A DNA stretch of 64,000 bases from Geojedonia litorea (lineage in GTDB: Bacteria; Bacteroidota; Bacteroidia; Flavobacteriales; Flavobacteriaceae), in the NCBI RefSeq assembly GCF_042654525.1, contig NZ_JBHSGP010000014.1:124001-188000 (forward strand), read 5' to 3'. This document shows, in pieces, positions 35,620-44,643 of this stretch; the first letter of the stretch is position 1, and every line of letters starts with the position of its first letter. The notes beneath the pieces are model-generated. The model was not told the DNA's origin. It did not search any database and was given only the letters and a program-made list of their open reading frames with translations. The translations under genes and the position numbers were made by a program.

Positions 35620-36909
35620 ATGCCATATTTATTTACTTCGGAAAGTGTTTCTGAAGGTCACCCAGATAAAGTTGCAGACCAAATAAGTGATGCCTTACTC
35701 GATCATTTTTTAGCCTTTGATCCCGAATCTAAAGTTGCCTGTGAAACACTGGTCACCACAGGTCAAGTTGTACTAGCCGGAGAGGTGAAAAGCAAAACTT
35801 ATTTAGATGTTCAGGAAATTGCAAGAACAGTAATTAACAACATTGGCTACACCAAAGGGGCCTATCAGTTTTCTGGTGACTCTTGTGGTGTGATTTCTTT
35901 AATTCATGAACAATCACAAGACATCAATCAAGGGGTTGATAGAGGCGATAAAGATGAGCAAGGCGCTGGGGATCAAGGGATGATGTTTGGCTACGCTACA
36001 AATGAAACCGAAAATTATATGCCTTTGGCATTGGATATTTCACATAAAATCCTTCAAGTTTTAGCTGAATTACGTCGTGAAGGCAAAGATATTCCTTACT
36101 TACGTCCCGATGCAAAGAGTCAAGTAACTATTGAATACGGCGATGATAATACGCCTCAACGAATTGTAACTATTGTGATATCCACTCAACATGATGAGTT
36201 TGTATTACCTAAATCAAATACACAAGTCGATAAAAAAGCAGCCGAAGCAGAAATGCTTAAAAAAATAAGGGAAGACATCATTAAAATTTTAATACCTAGA
36301 GTAATAAATCAATTACCCGATTATGTTCAAAATTTGTTTAATGATGATATCGAATACCATATTAATCCTACTGGAAAGTTCGTTATTGGAGGACCACATG
36401 GAGATACAGGTCTTACTGGAAGAAAAATAATTGTCGATACTTATGGTGGCAAAGGTGCTCATGGTGGCGGTGCGTTTTCAGGAAAAGACCCTAGTAAAGT
36501 AGATAGAAGCGCTGCTTATGCCGCAAGACATATCGCTAAAAATTTAGTGGCTTCTGGGCTATGTGAAGAAGTACTTGTTCAAGTGAGTTATGCTATTGGA
36601 GTGGTTGAGCCTACTTCAATATTTATTGACACTTATGGAACTTGCCCTTTAAATTTAACTGACGGGGAAATTGCCCAAACGGTTTCAAAATTATTTGATA
36701 TGCGTCCAGCCGCTATTGAAGAACGATTAAAACTTCGAAATCCAATTTATTTGGAAACAGCTGCTTATGGACATATGGGAAAAACACCTAGAACATTAGT
36801 TAAGGTATTTGAAAGCCCTTATTCTGGAAAAGTTGAAAAAGAAGTAGAACTGTTTACATGGGAAAAACTGGATTATGTTGATAAGGTCAAATTGGCCTTT
36901 GATCTATAA
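35620..36909 (+). CDS. metK: S-adenosylmethionine synthetase
   Basis: This 429-residue enzyme makes SAM from methionine and ATP. It begins with the signature LFTSESVSEGHPDKVADQ (catalytic His). GAGDQGMMFGYA (ATP loop) and GGGAFSGKDPSKVDRSAAYAAR (second signature) follow. It is about 45 residues longer than E. coli MetK, due to insertions common in Bacteroidota. The leader has a probable SAM-II riboswitch. Confidence 0.97.
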   Translation: MPYLFTSESVSEGHPDKVADQISDALLDHFLAFDPESKVACETLVTTGQVVLAGEVKSKTYLDVQEIARTVINNIGYTKGAYQFSGDSCGVISLIHEQSQDINQGVDRGDKDEQGAGDQGMMFGYATNETENYMPLALDISHKILQVLAELRREGKDIPYLRPDAKSQVTIEYGDDNTPQRIVTIVISTQHDEFVLPKSNTQVDKKAAEAEMLKKIREDIIKILIPRVINQLPDYVQNLFNDDIEYHINPTGKFVIGGPHGDTGLTGRKIIVDTYGGKGAHGGGAFSGKDPSKVDRSAAYAARHIAKNLVASGLCEEVLVQVSYAIGVVEPTSIFIDTYGTCPLNLTDGEIAQTVSKLFDMRPAAIEERLKLRNPIYLETAAYGHMGKTPRTLVKVFESPYSGKVEKEVELFTWEKLDYVDKVKLAFDL

Positions 36910-36932
36910 TCCAACAATTTATAGGAATAATT

Positions 36933-36966
36933 AAAGTCTTGTATTAAAAAAATGCAAGACTTTTTT
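36933..36966 (+). terminator. metK terminator
   Basis: AAAGTCTTG (36933-36941) pairs with CAAGACTTT (36955-36963) around an A-rich loop, followed by a T run. Confidence 0.8.
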
Positions 36967-37049
36967 ATTGGTTCTTGACCGTCTAAACAAAATACACGAC
37001 ATTAGTTTAAAGTTTTGGCGTTTTGAAGCCAAAGACTTAATACTTTACT

Positions 37050-38243
37050 ATGGTCAGCGATCAATTAACTGCATCAAATATTAAAAAGAGGATACTCCCT
37101 TTAATAGTATTCTCTCAATTTTGTTGTACATCACTTTGGTTTGCTGGCAACGGAATTATGATTGATCTCATTACTGATTTTAATCTTAGTCAATCTAGTT
37201 TAGGTCATCTAACTTCGGCTGTACAGTTAGGCTTTATCCTTGGCACGTTAACCTTTGCAATATTGACAGTATCAGATCGATTTTCACCTTCTAAAGTATT
37301 CTTTGCAAGTGCCGTATTGGGAGCGCTTTTCAATTTATCGATGCTATTCGATTTCAATAATTTTATTAGCCTAATGTCTTTTCGGGTGCTTACTGGATTT
37401 TTCCTAGCGGGTATTTATCCTGTTGGAATGAAAATTTCTGCAGATTACTATGACAAAGGTCTTGGAAAAGCATTAGGGTTTTTAGTTGGTGCTTTAGTGC
37501 TTGGTACTGCGTTTCCACATATATTGAGAGGTTATTTATACACCTTCTCATGGCATTATGTAATTATCGTTACGAGCATTCTGGCCATTACGGGAGGATT
37601 AGTGATGATTTTTCTAGTTCCCGACGGCCCTTATCGAAAGCAAAGTATGACACTTGATGTTTCAGCTTTTTCTAAAGTGTTTAAAAATTCGAGCTTTAGA
37701 GCGGCTGCATTTGGATATTTTGGACATATGTGGGAATTGTACGCATTTTGGGCTTTTGTTCCAGTGATGTTAAAATACTACACTGTACTGCATCCTGAAA
37801 GCCAGCTGAATATTCCAATTTTATCATTTTTTATTATTGCCATAGGTGGATTATCTTGTGTTGTAGGCGGCTATATATCACAATACATTGGCGCAAAAAA
37901 AACAGCTTACACCGCATTGTTATTATCTTGTTTATGTTGCCTTGTTTCTCCACTCATGTTTGAGGTAAATTCAATACCAGGTTTTATAAGTTTTTTACTG
38001 TTTTGGGGTATTGTTGTTATAGCAGATTCCCCAATGTTTTCTACGCTAGTGGCTCAAAATGCAGATGCAAAAATTAAAGGTACGGCCTTAACCATTGTTA
38101 ACTGCATAGGCTTTACAATTACCATAATAAGTATTCAAATTTTGAATACAATTTATAATTTGGCAAACACAAATTACATGTACCTACTTTTGGCCATAGG
38201 ACCAATATTGGGTTTAGTGGCATTATCTAAAAAGAAATCATAA
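37050..38243 (+). CDS. MFS transporter (cyanate/nitrate-permease-like branch)
   Basis: This 397-residue inner-membrane protein has about twelve hydrophobic segments. Between helices 2 and 3 lies SDRFSPSKVFF, a variant of the MFS GxxSDRxGRR loop, and FRVLTGFFLAGIYPVGMKI is a typical helix-4 motif. The substrate is not identifiable. It stands alone between the metK terminator and a convergent terminator, though proximity to nitrogen genes may be fortuitous. Confidence 0.75.
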   Translation: MVSDQLTASNIKKRILPLIVFSQFCCTSLWFAGNGIMIDLITDFNLSQSSLGHLTSAVQLGFILGTLTFAILTVSDRFSPSKVFFASAVLGALFNLSMLFDFNNFISLMSFRVLTGFFLAGIYPVGMKISADYYDKGLGKALGFLVGALVLGTAFPHILRGYLYTFSWHYVIIVTSILAITGGLVMIFLVPDGPYRKQSMTLDVSAFSKVFKNSSFRAAAFGYFGHMWELYAFWAFVPVMLKYYTVLHPESQLNIPILSFFIIAIGGLSCVVGGYISQYIGAKKTAYTALLLSCLCCLVSPLMFEVNSIPGFISFLLFWGIVVIADSPMFSTLVAQNADAKIKGTALTIVNCIGFTITIISIQILNTIYNLANTNYMYLLLAIGPILGLVALSKKKS

Positions 38244-38244
38244 A

Positions 38245-38271
38245 AAAACCTCAACACTTGGTTGAGGTTTT
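38245..38271. terminator. Bidirectional terminator between the MFS and M28 genes
   Basis: AAAACCTCAAC (38245-38255) and GTTGAGGTTTT (38261-38271) are perfect eleven-base arms with a five-base loop. It lies between convergent genes and serves both. Confidence 0.85.
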
Positions 38272-38276
38272 AATTA

Positions 38277-39830
38277 TTAATCTATTCCGCCTTTTCGAGT
38301 TGGTGAACGTTGACTAGGCCAAGTTTGTTGCTCTCCAGTACGTCTGCTCATCGGTAAAATGATTCGCTCTCTTGAGGTTGTATTAGGATCTTCAGATGCC
38401 ATGTAAGCTAATATAGCTGTAAGAATGACATTGCTTCTAACATCATCAAATACAATTTTATCATAAGTATCTCTATTGGTATGCCAAGTATAAGTACCGT
38501 AATCCCAACTCAATGAGCTTAAATTAAAGGCTGGTGCTCCTGCGGCAACGAAAGAAGCATTATCTGAACCGCCACTACTTGGTGAGCCTGGAAACTCAGT
38601 TTCTATCTCACTCGTAATTTCTCTAGGTACTTCGTGTAACCATCTGGTTAAATATTCATACGAATGTAAAAAGCCAGCTCCAGAAATGTCTTTAACACGA
38701 CCCGTACCATTATCCTGATTAAACAAGGCTTGAACATTAGCTACTATTTCGGGATGATCCTCAACAAAAGCTCGAGAACCATTTAAACCTTGCTCCTCAC
38801 TTCCCCAGTGACCTACCAAAATTGTACGTTTTGGATTAGGATACATTTTTTTGAGAATACGCATCGCTTCCATCATAACCATCGTACCAGTTCCATTATC
38901 TGTTGCACCTTGTGCACCATCCCATGAATCTAAATGTGCTGAAAGAATCACATACTCTTCTGGTTTTTCTGTGCCCTTGATTTCTGCAATAGTATTAAAG
39001 GTTGGCACAACACCCAATTCTTTTGACTCGGCAACGACTTTAATTTTAGGCTGACTCCCATATTGAGCTAATCTATAAAGCATTCCATAATCCTCTAATT
39101 CCAATTCTATAGTTGGTATTTTCTTTGTTCTTGAACTAAATATTTTGTTTGCACCAAAACCTCTGGACCAATAGGACGTCACAATCCCAGCCGCTCCAGC
39201 ATTTTCTAAAGCTTCTGATATACTTCTGCTGTTGTAACCTGTTCGGGCAATATTTTTATTCCATTCTGAAGTCATCGAATCTCTGTCATTTTTCATTTTT
39301 TCAAATGAAGCTTCAGTGGCAAATTTTTCCCAGTTATAATCTGGACGGCCCGTAGGCTGCATCATTGATATCATTACAATCTTACCTTTCACTTTTGGTA
39401 ACCAGTTTTGAAAATCTGCCTCATCCTTTAGTGTAGGTATGATAATAACTTCGGCAGTTATTCCTTTACTACCTGTACTTGGATTCCAAGCTAACTGGGT
39501 TCCATTTAAACTCTCCACTCTAGGTGAGACCATATCTATATGAGTGATGCCGCGCTCCCAGCCGCGCCATTCACCCCACTTTTCATTTCTAGCTGGAATA
39601 CCCCAACCGCTATATTTAGTAATCGCCCAATCATGAGCAACTTTCATTTGTGGGGTACCTACCAATCTAGGCCCAATCACATCTAAAAGCTCGTAAGCTA
39701 AAACTTCTAATTGCGAATTTTCATTAGCCTCTTTAATAATATTGTCAATTACTTCCCTACTATCTTGAGCGTGAATCGTTAAGGTTGATAACAAAACAGC
39801 AGAGAGCATTAGTCTTTTTAAATACTTCAT
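38277..39830 (-). CDS. Secreted M28-family zinc aminopeptidase
   Basis: This 517-residue exported peptidase has a signal peptide ending IHAQ (about residue 22). An inserted PA-like domain (SMMQPTGRPDYN and around) precedes the di-zinc catalytic domain: HLDSWDGAQGATDNGTG gives the first His and the bridging Asp, GSEEQGLNGSRAF the catalytic and metal glutamates, and WHTNRDTYDKI the last His. It probably trims peptides outside the cell. The gene appears monocistronic. Confidence 0.9.
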   Translation of the reverse strand: MKYLKRLMLSAVLLSTLTIHAQDSREVIDNIIKEANENSQLEVLAYELLDVIGPRLVGTPQMKVAHDWAITKYSGWGIPARNEKWGEWRGWERGITHIDMVSPRVESLNGTQLAWNPSTGSKGITAEVIIIPTLKDEADFQNWLPKVKGKIVMISMMQPTGRPDYNWEKFATEASFEKMKNDRDSMTSEWNKNIARTGYNSRSISEALENAGAAGIVTSYWSRGFGANKIFSSRTKKIPTIELELEDYGMLYRLAQYGSQPKIKVVAESKELGVVPTFNTIAEIKGTEKPEEYVILSAHLDSWDGAQGATDNGTGTMVMMEAMRILKKMYPNPKRTILVGHWGSEEQGLNGSRAFVEDHPEIVANVQALFNQDNGTGRVKDISGAGFLHSYEYLTRWLHEVPREITSEIETEFPGSPSSGGSDNASFVAAGAPAFNLSSLSWDYGTYTWHTNRDTYDKIVFDDVRSNVILTAILAYMASEDPNTTSRERIILPMSRRTGEQQTWPSQRSPTRKGGID

Positions 39831-39899
39831 TTTAAAATATAATGTTAATGGTTCAGGCTTCCAAAATACTACTATTTTAGGATATAAAATGTTAAAAAT

Positions 39900-39930
39900 A
39901 AAAAAGCCTTCAATGAAAGAAGGCTTTTTT
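39900..39930 (-). terminator. Terminator of the GLPGLI-barrel operon
   Basis: AAAAAAGCCTTC pairs with GAAGGCTTTTTT around AATGAAA, just past the barrel gene stop. Confidence 0.85.
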
Positions 39931-39932
39931 AT

Positions 39933-42638
39933 TTATAATTCATATCGCAACCTGAAGGTGACAAACCGAGGCTGAATAAAGTATTCTGTGGCGCTTACTG
40001 AAAAGGCATTGCTATTACTCTGACTTTGTGATCTTGTGTCTAATAAATTGGTTGCTTTTACTTCATATTCAAATTTGGCGTCGCGATCTTTTCGATACGA
40101 CAGGGATGCATTCCAAAATTGAAAATCGTTGATGGTTCCATCTTCATCACTAAAATTATTATAAGAATAATCGGTTCTAAAAGTCAACTTTTTCCAGATG
40201 TAGGCATCAAACTCTATTGAGGGTGCTTTAGTATAAAACTTCGTACGTGTTGCTCCCTGGTCATTATCTGAAATAGCATAGCGGTAACCAATTTCAACAT
40301 TTGGTGCGTCTTTGAAATTTGTACGAACCTCGGCACGGTAGCTATGTGAATAATTCTCATTTACTGAACGCTGATTTTGAATAAATTGATTGAATTTTGA
40401 ATAGTTGAAATTTCCGTTAATTGATGCCTGAATTTTTCCAAACCTTCTCTGAAAACGACCATTTGCAGAGACTGATTCATCAGCAAAAGACGAATTAAAG
40501 GGCGAATTGGTTCTAATTACACTTTCAAAATTGGTCAAACTTCTAATTTGGTCAATACTCTTTCTATAACTAATCATACCATGAACATTGGTATAGTTAA
40601 ACATATTGAAGCTGAAATACGATAGATTTATATTATGCGATATGGAATTATCTAATGCTTCATTACCAAAATACAATGAATTGTAGTTATTGAGCACCAA
40701 ACCTCTTGCTAAATTTGTAACGTCGGTAAACTGGGTTTGCATATTATATCGTAAAGTAATGTTCTCGCTCTTTTTCAATTCCATACGCATGTCAAAATCT
40801 GGCAAAATCTTAAAGAAATTATCTTTATAGGTGACATTGAATTGGGTATTCTTTGTACTAAATACATGTGCAGAAACACCAGGATTGAAAGTAAACATAC
40901 CGGTTTTAAATCGGTAATGAAAGCCTAAATACAAATCGCTAAAATAATAATCGGTATCGTTTGTATCCAGACCATCGTTAAAATTAGGGGTAGGTTCAAA
41001 CTTTGAATCATCATCTAAAAACTGAAAAATTTCAGAATCAAATTGCTGTCTGCTTAAAATGGTTCCAAGAGTTAAATTGATATTACTTTTTTGATTGAGC
41101 ACATTCCAATAATCTAATTTGGCATCCAATTGATTAGATTTTACACGCTTATCTTGTACAATATTATAACTGGATTGGTTATTATCTAATCCCAATCCAT
41201 CAGCGGTGTTCATATAATTGGTCTTATCCTCTAAAATAGCGTTATAAAAAGGATCTTCATCTTGCAATAAATGTTGTGCTTCTAGTGCAAAAATGTTGGT
41301 TTCGTTTAAGGTATAATAATAGTTGAAATTTTGATTTATGCTATATGGACTCGTATTTTCCAATTGGTCTATATTTCCTATGACCGAAGAAAAATAATTT
41401 TGATCTTGTTCTTCTTTAGAAATTCGACCTAAAATGTCATAATCTAATTGATTGCTTGTGTTTGGTTTATATTTAGTGCTGAATTTCAACATGCCCAAAT
41501 CACTGCGCTGAGTGGTATTACTTTGGGTATTTTCGTCAGGAATCCCTAGACCTTGATCGGTATATGTAATTGAGTTATTTTCCTGCAATTCTGTTTTACT
41601 ATTAGAAAAAATGGCGAAACCGCTTATGTCTAATATTTTCTTTGGTGAGTAGCTAAAATTAGCAGCACCAAACTTGGTATTAATATCCTTTGCACGGTTA
41701 TTCTGCATAGCTAAAAATCCAAGATTATTATTCCCTAGATTGATACTAGTTCCACTTTGACGACTGGGCGGTCTAAACCCTCCCGAAAAATTGAAATAAT
41801 CACGACGCGTAAACGCAACTTCTCCTGTATTGTTTAAATCGCCTATAAAATTCACGCTGTATTTTGGACTATAGTAAAACAGTTTAGGCTGTACTAAATA
41901 CAATCCTTGATCGACCGAGCTTCCTCCTCCAGCGGTAATATTACCAAACCAAAAATTCTTTTTACCTTCTTTTAATTTAATATTTATGGCAATATTATCC
42001 TGATTATTGGTGACGCCACTTAATTGCCCAACTTCAGCAAAGTTTTTTAATACCTGAACTTTATCAACTGCATTGGAAGGGATGTTTTTAGTAGCCATTT
42101 TTGTGTCACCATCAAAAAAGTCCTTACCATCGACCATCACTTTTGAAACCACCTTACCTTCAACTTCAATTTGACCATCATCATTAATTTCCACCCCAGG
42201 AAGGTTTTTTAAAACATCCTCAAGTTTTCGTTCTGTACCTTTATTAAATGAGTCGGCATTATATATTAAAGTATCTCCTTTGATAGTTACAGGCATTTCA
42301 TATGTAAGTTCAATCTCATCCAAAGAATTATCAACTTCGAGAGAAAAGTCACGATCTATATGCTCTTCTTTTGTAGTAATGGTTTGGGTTAAGGTTCGCA
42401 TCCCTATATAACTTACCTGGATACTATACTCGGCATTCTTGCCCAAATTTAATTTATATCGACCTTCATCGTTGGTGATAGCATAAGACTCCAAGGCTTT
42501 AGTTTCTTGGTTTATGGCGATAACATTGGCCAACTCCAACGGTGTTCCTATACTATCTTTAACAACACCTTCTACTCTAATTTGAGCAAAAGATTGTCCG
42601 GCTGCGCATAGCAGCATAATGCATAAAATTTTTTTCAT
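39933..42638 (-). CDS. Outer-membrane beta-barrel protein with CarboxypepD_reg-like and plug-like domains
   Basis: From the ATG at 42636-42638 the protein has 901 residues and starts MKKILCIMLLCAAGQSFAQ, a clear signal peptide. A longer frame open to 42716 would bury this signal, so I reject it. Residues 20-105 form a CarboxypepD_reg-like fold (VEGVVKDSIGTPLELANV). A plug-like region follows (EDVLKNLPGVEINDDGQIEVEGKVVSKVMVDGK), then a long barrel ending FRLRYEL. It belongs to the 'outer membrane beta-barrel' (OMP_b-brl_3) branch of TonB-receptor relatives. It follows a GLPGLI gene by 40 bases and may export, import or display something linked with GLPGLI proteins. Confidence 0.85.
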   Translation of the reverse strand: MKKILCIMLLCAAGQSFAQIRVEGVVKDSIGTPLELANVIAINQETKALESYAITNDEGRYKLNLGKNAEYSIQVSYIGMRTLTQTITTKEEHIDRDFSLEVDNSLDEIELTYEMPVTIKGDTLIYNADSFNKGTERKLEDVLKNLPGVEINDDGQIEVEGKVVSKVMVDGKDFFDGDTKMATKNIPSNAVDKVQVLKNFAEVGQLSGVTNNQDNIAINIKLKEGKKNFWFGNITAGGGSSVDQGLYLVQPKLFYYSPKYSVNFIGDLNNTGEVAFTRRDYFNFSGGFRPPSRQSGTSINLGNNNLGFLAMQNNRAKDINTKFGAANFSYSPKKILDISGFAIFSNSKTELQENNSITYTDQGLGIPDENTQSNTTQRSDLGMLKFSTKYKPNTSNQLDYDILGRISKEEQDQNYFSSVIGNIDQLENTSPYSINQNFNYYYTLNETNIFALEAQHLLQDEDPFYNAILEDKTNYMNTADGLGLDNNQSSYNIVQDKRVKSNQLDAKLDYWNVLNQKSNINLTLGTILSRQQFDSEIFQFLDDDSKFEPTPNFNDGLDTNDTDYYFSDLYLGFHYRFKTGMFTFNPGVSAHVFSTKNTQFNVTYKDNFFKILPDFDMRMELKKSENITLRYNMQTQFTDVTNLARGLVLNNYNSLYFGNEALDNSISHNINLSYFSFNMFNYTNVHGMISYRKSIDQIRSLTNFESVIRTNSPFNSSFADESVSANGRFQRRFGKIQASINGNFNYSKFNQFIQNQRSVNENYSHSYRAEVRTNFKDAPNVEIGYRYAISDNDQGATRTKFYTKAPSIEFDAYIWKKLTFRTDYSYNNFSDEDGTINDFQFWNASLSYRKDRDAKFEYEVKATNLLDTRSQSQSNSNAFSVSATEYFIQPRFVTFRLRYEL

Positions 42639-42678
42639 GAATGTGTTTTTGATTGATTTAAGTAGGGATGCATTCGCA

Positions 42679-43566
42679 TTAATTTCTTCTGAAGTTACCT
42701 CTATTACGTCCTCCAAAATTCTCTCTCATTTCTTCAATTTTTTCTTTCATAATGGCATTATACTCATCCCTTGTAACCTTCTTTCCTTTTGAAGGCATTT
42801 TTATTTCTTGCTTTTCTTGTGGGTTTATAACAATTTTTGAACATAAAATCGTAGTTCTATCGGCATTGACTTCCAAAATTAATCCTGGCAATCCCCAATA
42901 TTCTCCCGGACCTTGATTGACTGGGATTTGAGGCGTATACCAAGCCGTTACTATAATTTGTTTAGGGACTTCAACTTCGGCAATTGGATTATTGGTTTTA
43001 GAACTGTCTGCTTTTTCATCCCCTTCTTTTTTCTCTTCATTATCTCTGTCGCGTCTTCTAAAACTGGTCATATCCATTTCATCCACCGATTTTATTGCGG
43101 TTGCCTTAAAGCACAAATATTGACCAATTTGTTTTGTTTCACTTTCCATTGTCCATTTGAGGGCAGGTAATGAATCGGTTACCAAAAATTGCTTGCCAAA
43201 AAACTCTTGTTCCTGCAATAATTGAGACTCTTTAACATTTTTATACTGTGGCCCCCCGGTAAAACTACTCATAAAGCCACCAAATCGCATTCCGCCACCA
43301 GCACCAGGAGTTTCAAGTTTTTCTTCTTCTCTGTAAATAGATTCAGCTCTATTAAAAGTTAGCACATACGTTTTTTCGAACATGCTTTTCATGCGCTCTG
43401 CAATTTGACGCTTTTGTTCCTCGCTCATTTGCCTACCTCCAAATCCATCCATATCTATGGTTGTTTTTGATTGATAATACGCAATCCCTTGAAAATCTTG
43501 GGCTGATAATGTAAAGCTAATACAACATATAAATGCTATACAAAGTTTAATAGACATTGTTCTCAT
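42679..43566 (-). CDS. GLPGLI-family exported protein, copy 1
   Basis: This 295-residue protein has a signal peptide ending LSAQ. The family motif WGLPGLILEV lies near residue 230, and the charged region RRRDRDNEEKKEGDEK is in the middle. The C-terminus is rich in Arg, Gly and Asn. An alternative start nine bases in (43557) would give the same signal peptide. It shares the KTYVLTFNR(A)ES-IY pattern with copy 2 upstream. The function of the family is unknown. Position before the barrel gene is typical, suggesting the two act together at the outer membrane. Confidence 0.88.
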   Translation of the reverse strand: MRTMSIKLCIAFICCISFTLSAQDFQGIAYYQSKTTIDMDGFGGRQMSEEQKRQIAERMKSMFEKTYVLTFNRAESIYREEEKLETPGAGGGMRFGGFMSSFTGGPQYKNVKESQLLQEQEFFGKQFLVTDSLPALKWTMESETKQIGQYLCFKATAIKSVDEMDMTSFRRRDRDNEEKKEGDEKADSSKTNNPIAEVEVPKQIIVTAWYTPQIPVNQGPGEYWGLPGLILEVNADRTTILCSKIVINPQEKQEIKMPSKGKKVTRDEYNAIMKEKIEEMRENFGGRNRGNFRRN

Positions 43567-43584
43567 GATTTATTTTCTATAGTT

Positions 43585-43612
43585 TGGTGTTAAAACTAGT
43601 GCATTAACACCA
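43585..43612. promoter_or_regulatory. Inverted GTGTTAA repeat upstream of GLPGLI copy 1
   Basis: TGGTGTTAA (43585-43593) and TTAACACCA (43604-43612) are perfect nine-base arms around ten bases. There is no U run on the minus-strand side, so it does not look like a terminator. It shares the GTGTTAA core with the repeats near 44578-44602 and may be a second site for the neighbouring response regulator. Confidence 0.4.
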
Positions 43613-43671
43613 GGTTAGACTTCATAAACCAAAGAAAGTTTAATTTTGAAAATGAAAACCCCTAGAATTAA

Positions 43672-44517
43672 TTACCCCCCTATTCTAATTTGTACTTCAT
43701 GACCATCTCTTCGCTCTGAATTACGGCGTTCTCGCATTTCTTTCATCTTCTTTTCCATGATTTCATCAAATTCACTTTGGGTTACAACCTTTCCCTTTTT
43801 AGGTTCATCTATAGAGATCTGATCTTCAGGATTTATTACAATTTTACTACAAATAACCGTTTCAGAACCATCGTTGACTTCTAATATTAAACCAGGTAGC
43901 CCATGGTAATTGCCAGGACCTGTAGTAATAGGAATTTGGGGAGTATACCATGCCGTAATTGTGATGGTTTCCATTTCAGGAGTCTTATTGGAGTCGGCAT
44001 CAAGATCCTTATCTCCATTAATACTTATTCCCCCAACAACTTTAGGGCGTTCGCGGGTTGTAGTTGCTTTAAAGCAGGTGTAATTTCCAATATTTTTAGA
44101 CTCTGACTCGAGCTTCCAGTCAATGGTTTTAAGTTCATCTTTAATCAGGAAGATTTTACCAAACACATCATTTTGATTAGTAAATCGTTGCTCCTTCAAG
44201 TTCTTATATAAAATATCCGAACCACTAGTATTTACCATTACAAATTGCATTCCACTAGGCCGAGGGGGCGCTAACGATTCTTCTTCCTTATAAATAGATG
44301 CTTCTTTATTAAATGACAAATTATACGTTTTTTCAAACTGCTTTTTCATCATTTCCATCATACGTTGATGCATTTCAGAATTCACCTGTGTACTATCAAG
44401 TTTAATATCTACTTTTCTTTTGGACTTATAGGTTGCCACACCTTGAAAATCTTGAGCATTTGTTGTAGTGAAGCTAAATGCCAAGAAAAACATAATAACT
44501 TTAATAATTGTATTCAT
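43672..44517 (-). CDS. GLPGLI-family exported protein, copy 2
   Basis: This 281-residue protein has a signal peptide ending TTNAQ. It shows FEKTYNLSFNKEASIYKEEE, then HGLPGLILEVNDGSE near residue 215 and KGKVVTQSEFDEIMEKKMKEMRE, a segment also found in copy 1. The two are clear tandem paralogues, 105 bases apart. The gene starts divergently from the two-component system, with 126 bases between. The function is unknown. Confidence 0.88.
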   Translation of the reverse strand: MNTIIKVIMFFLAFSFTTTNAQDFQGVATYKSKRKVDIKLDSTQVNSEMHQRMMEMMKKQFEKTYNLSFNKEASIYKEEESLAPPRPSGMQFVMVNTSGSDILYKNLKEQRFTNQNDVFGKIFLIKDELKTIDWKLESESKNIGNYTCFKATTTRERPKVVGGISINGDKDLDADSNKTPEMETITITAWYTPQIPITTGPGNYHGLPGLILEVNDGSETVICSKIVINPEDQISIDEPKKGKVVTQSEFDEIMEKKMKEMRERRNSERRDGHEVQIRIGG

Positions 44518-44577
44518 AATCTATAGGTTTTTTGATTAATTCTATTACAAATATGGCGGGTTTTATAATCATTTAAA

Positions 44578-44602
44578 GTTAATGAGTGTTAACGTGTGTT
44601 AA
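44578..44602. promoter_or_regulatory. Three direct GTTAA repeats with 10-base period (response-regulator site candidate)
   Basis: GTTAA occurs at 44578-44582, 44588-44592 and 44598-44602, each separated by exactly five bases. This layout is typical of OmpR/CpxR-type regulators, and an OmpR-type regulator is encoded just downstream. The site lies 30 bases before the kinase -7 box and 23 bases before a weaker leftward box (CATATTTG, 44548-44555). Confidence 0.55.
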
Positions 44603-44631
44603 GCGATAGAAACTTATTCAATTTTAACATT

Positions 44632-44639
44632 TACTTTTG
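44632..44639 (+). promoter_or_regulatory. -7 box of the two-component operon, implying a near-leaderless mRNA
   Basis: TACTTTTG matches TAnnTTTG and ends only four bases before the ATG at 44644, so transcription would begin at or within a few bases of the start codon. Confidence 0.5.
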
Positions 44640-44643
44640 AACT

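Noticed and set aside
42639..42716. Longer start for the outer-membrane barrel gene
   Set aside because: It would place 26 residues ahead of a clear signal peptide (MKKILCIML...) and shrink the gap to the GLPGLI gene into an overlap. The ATG at 42638 explains the protein better.
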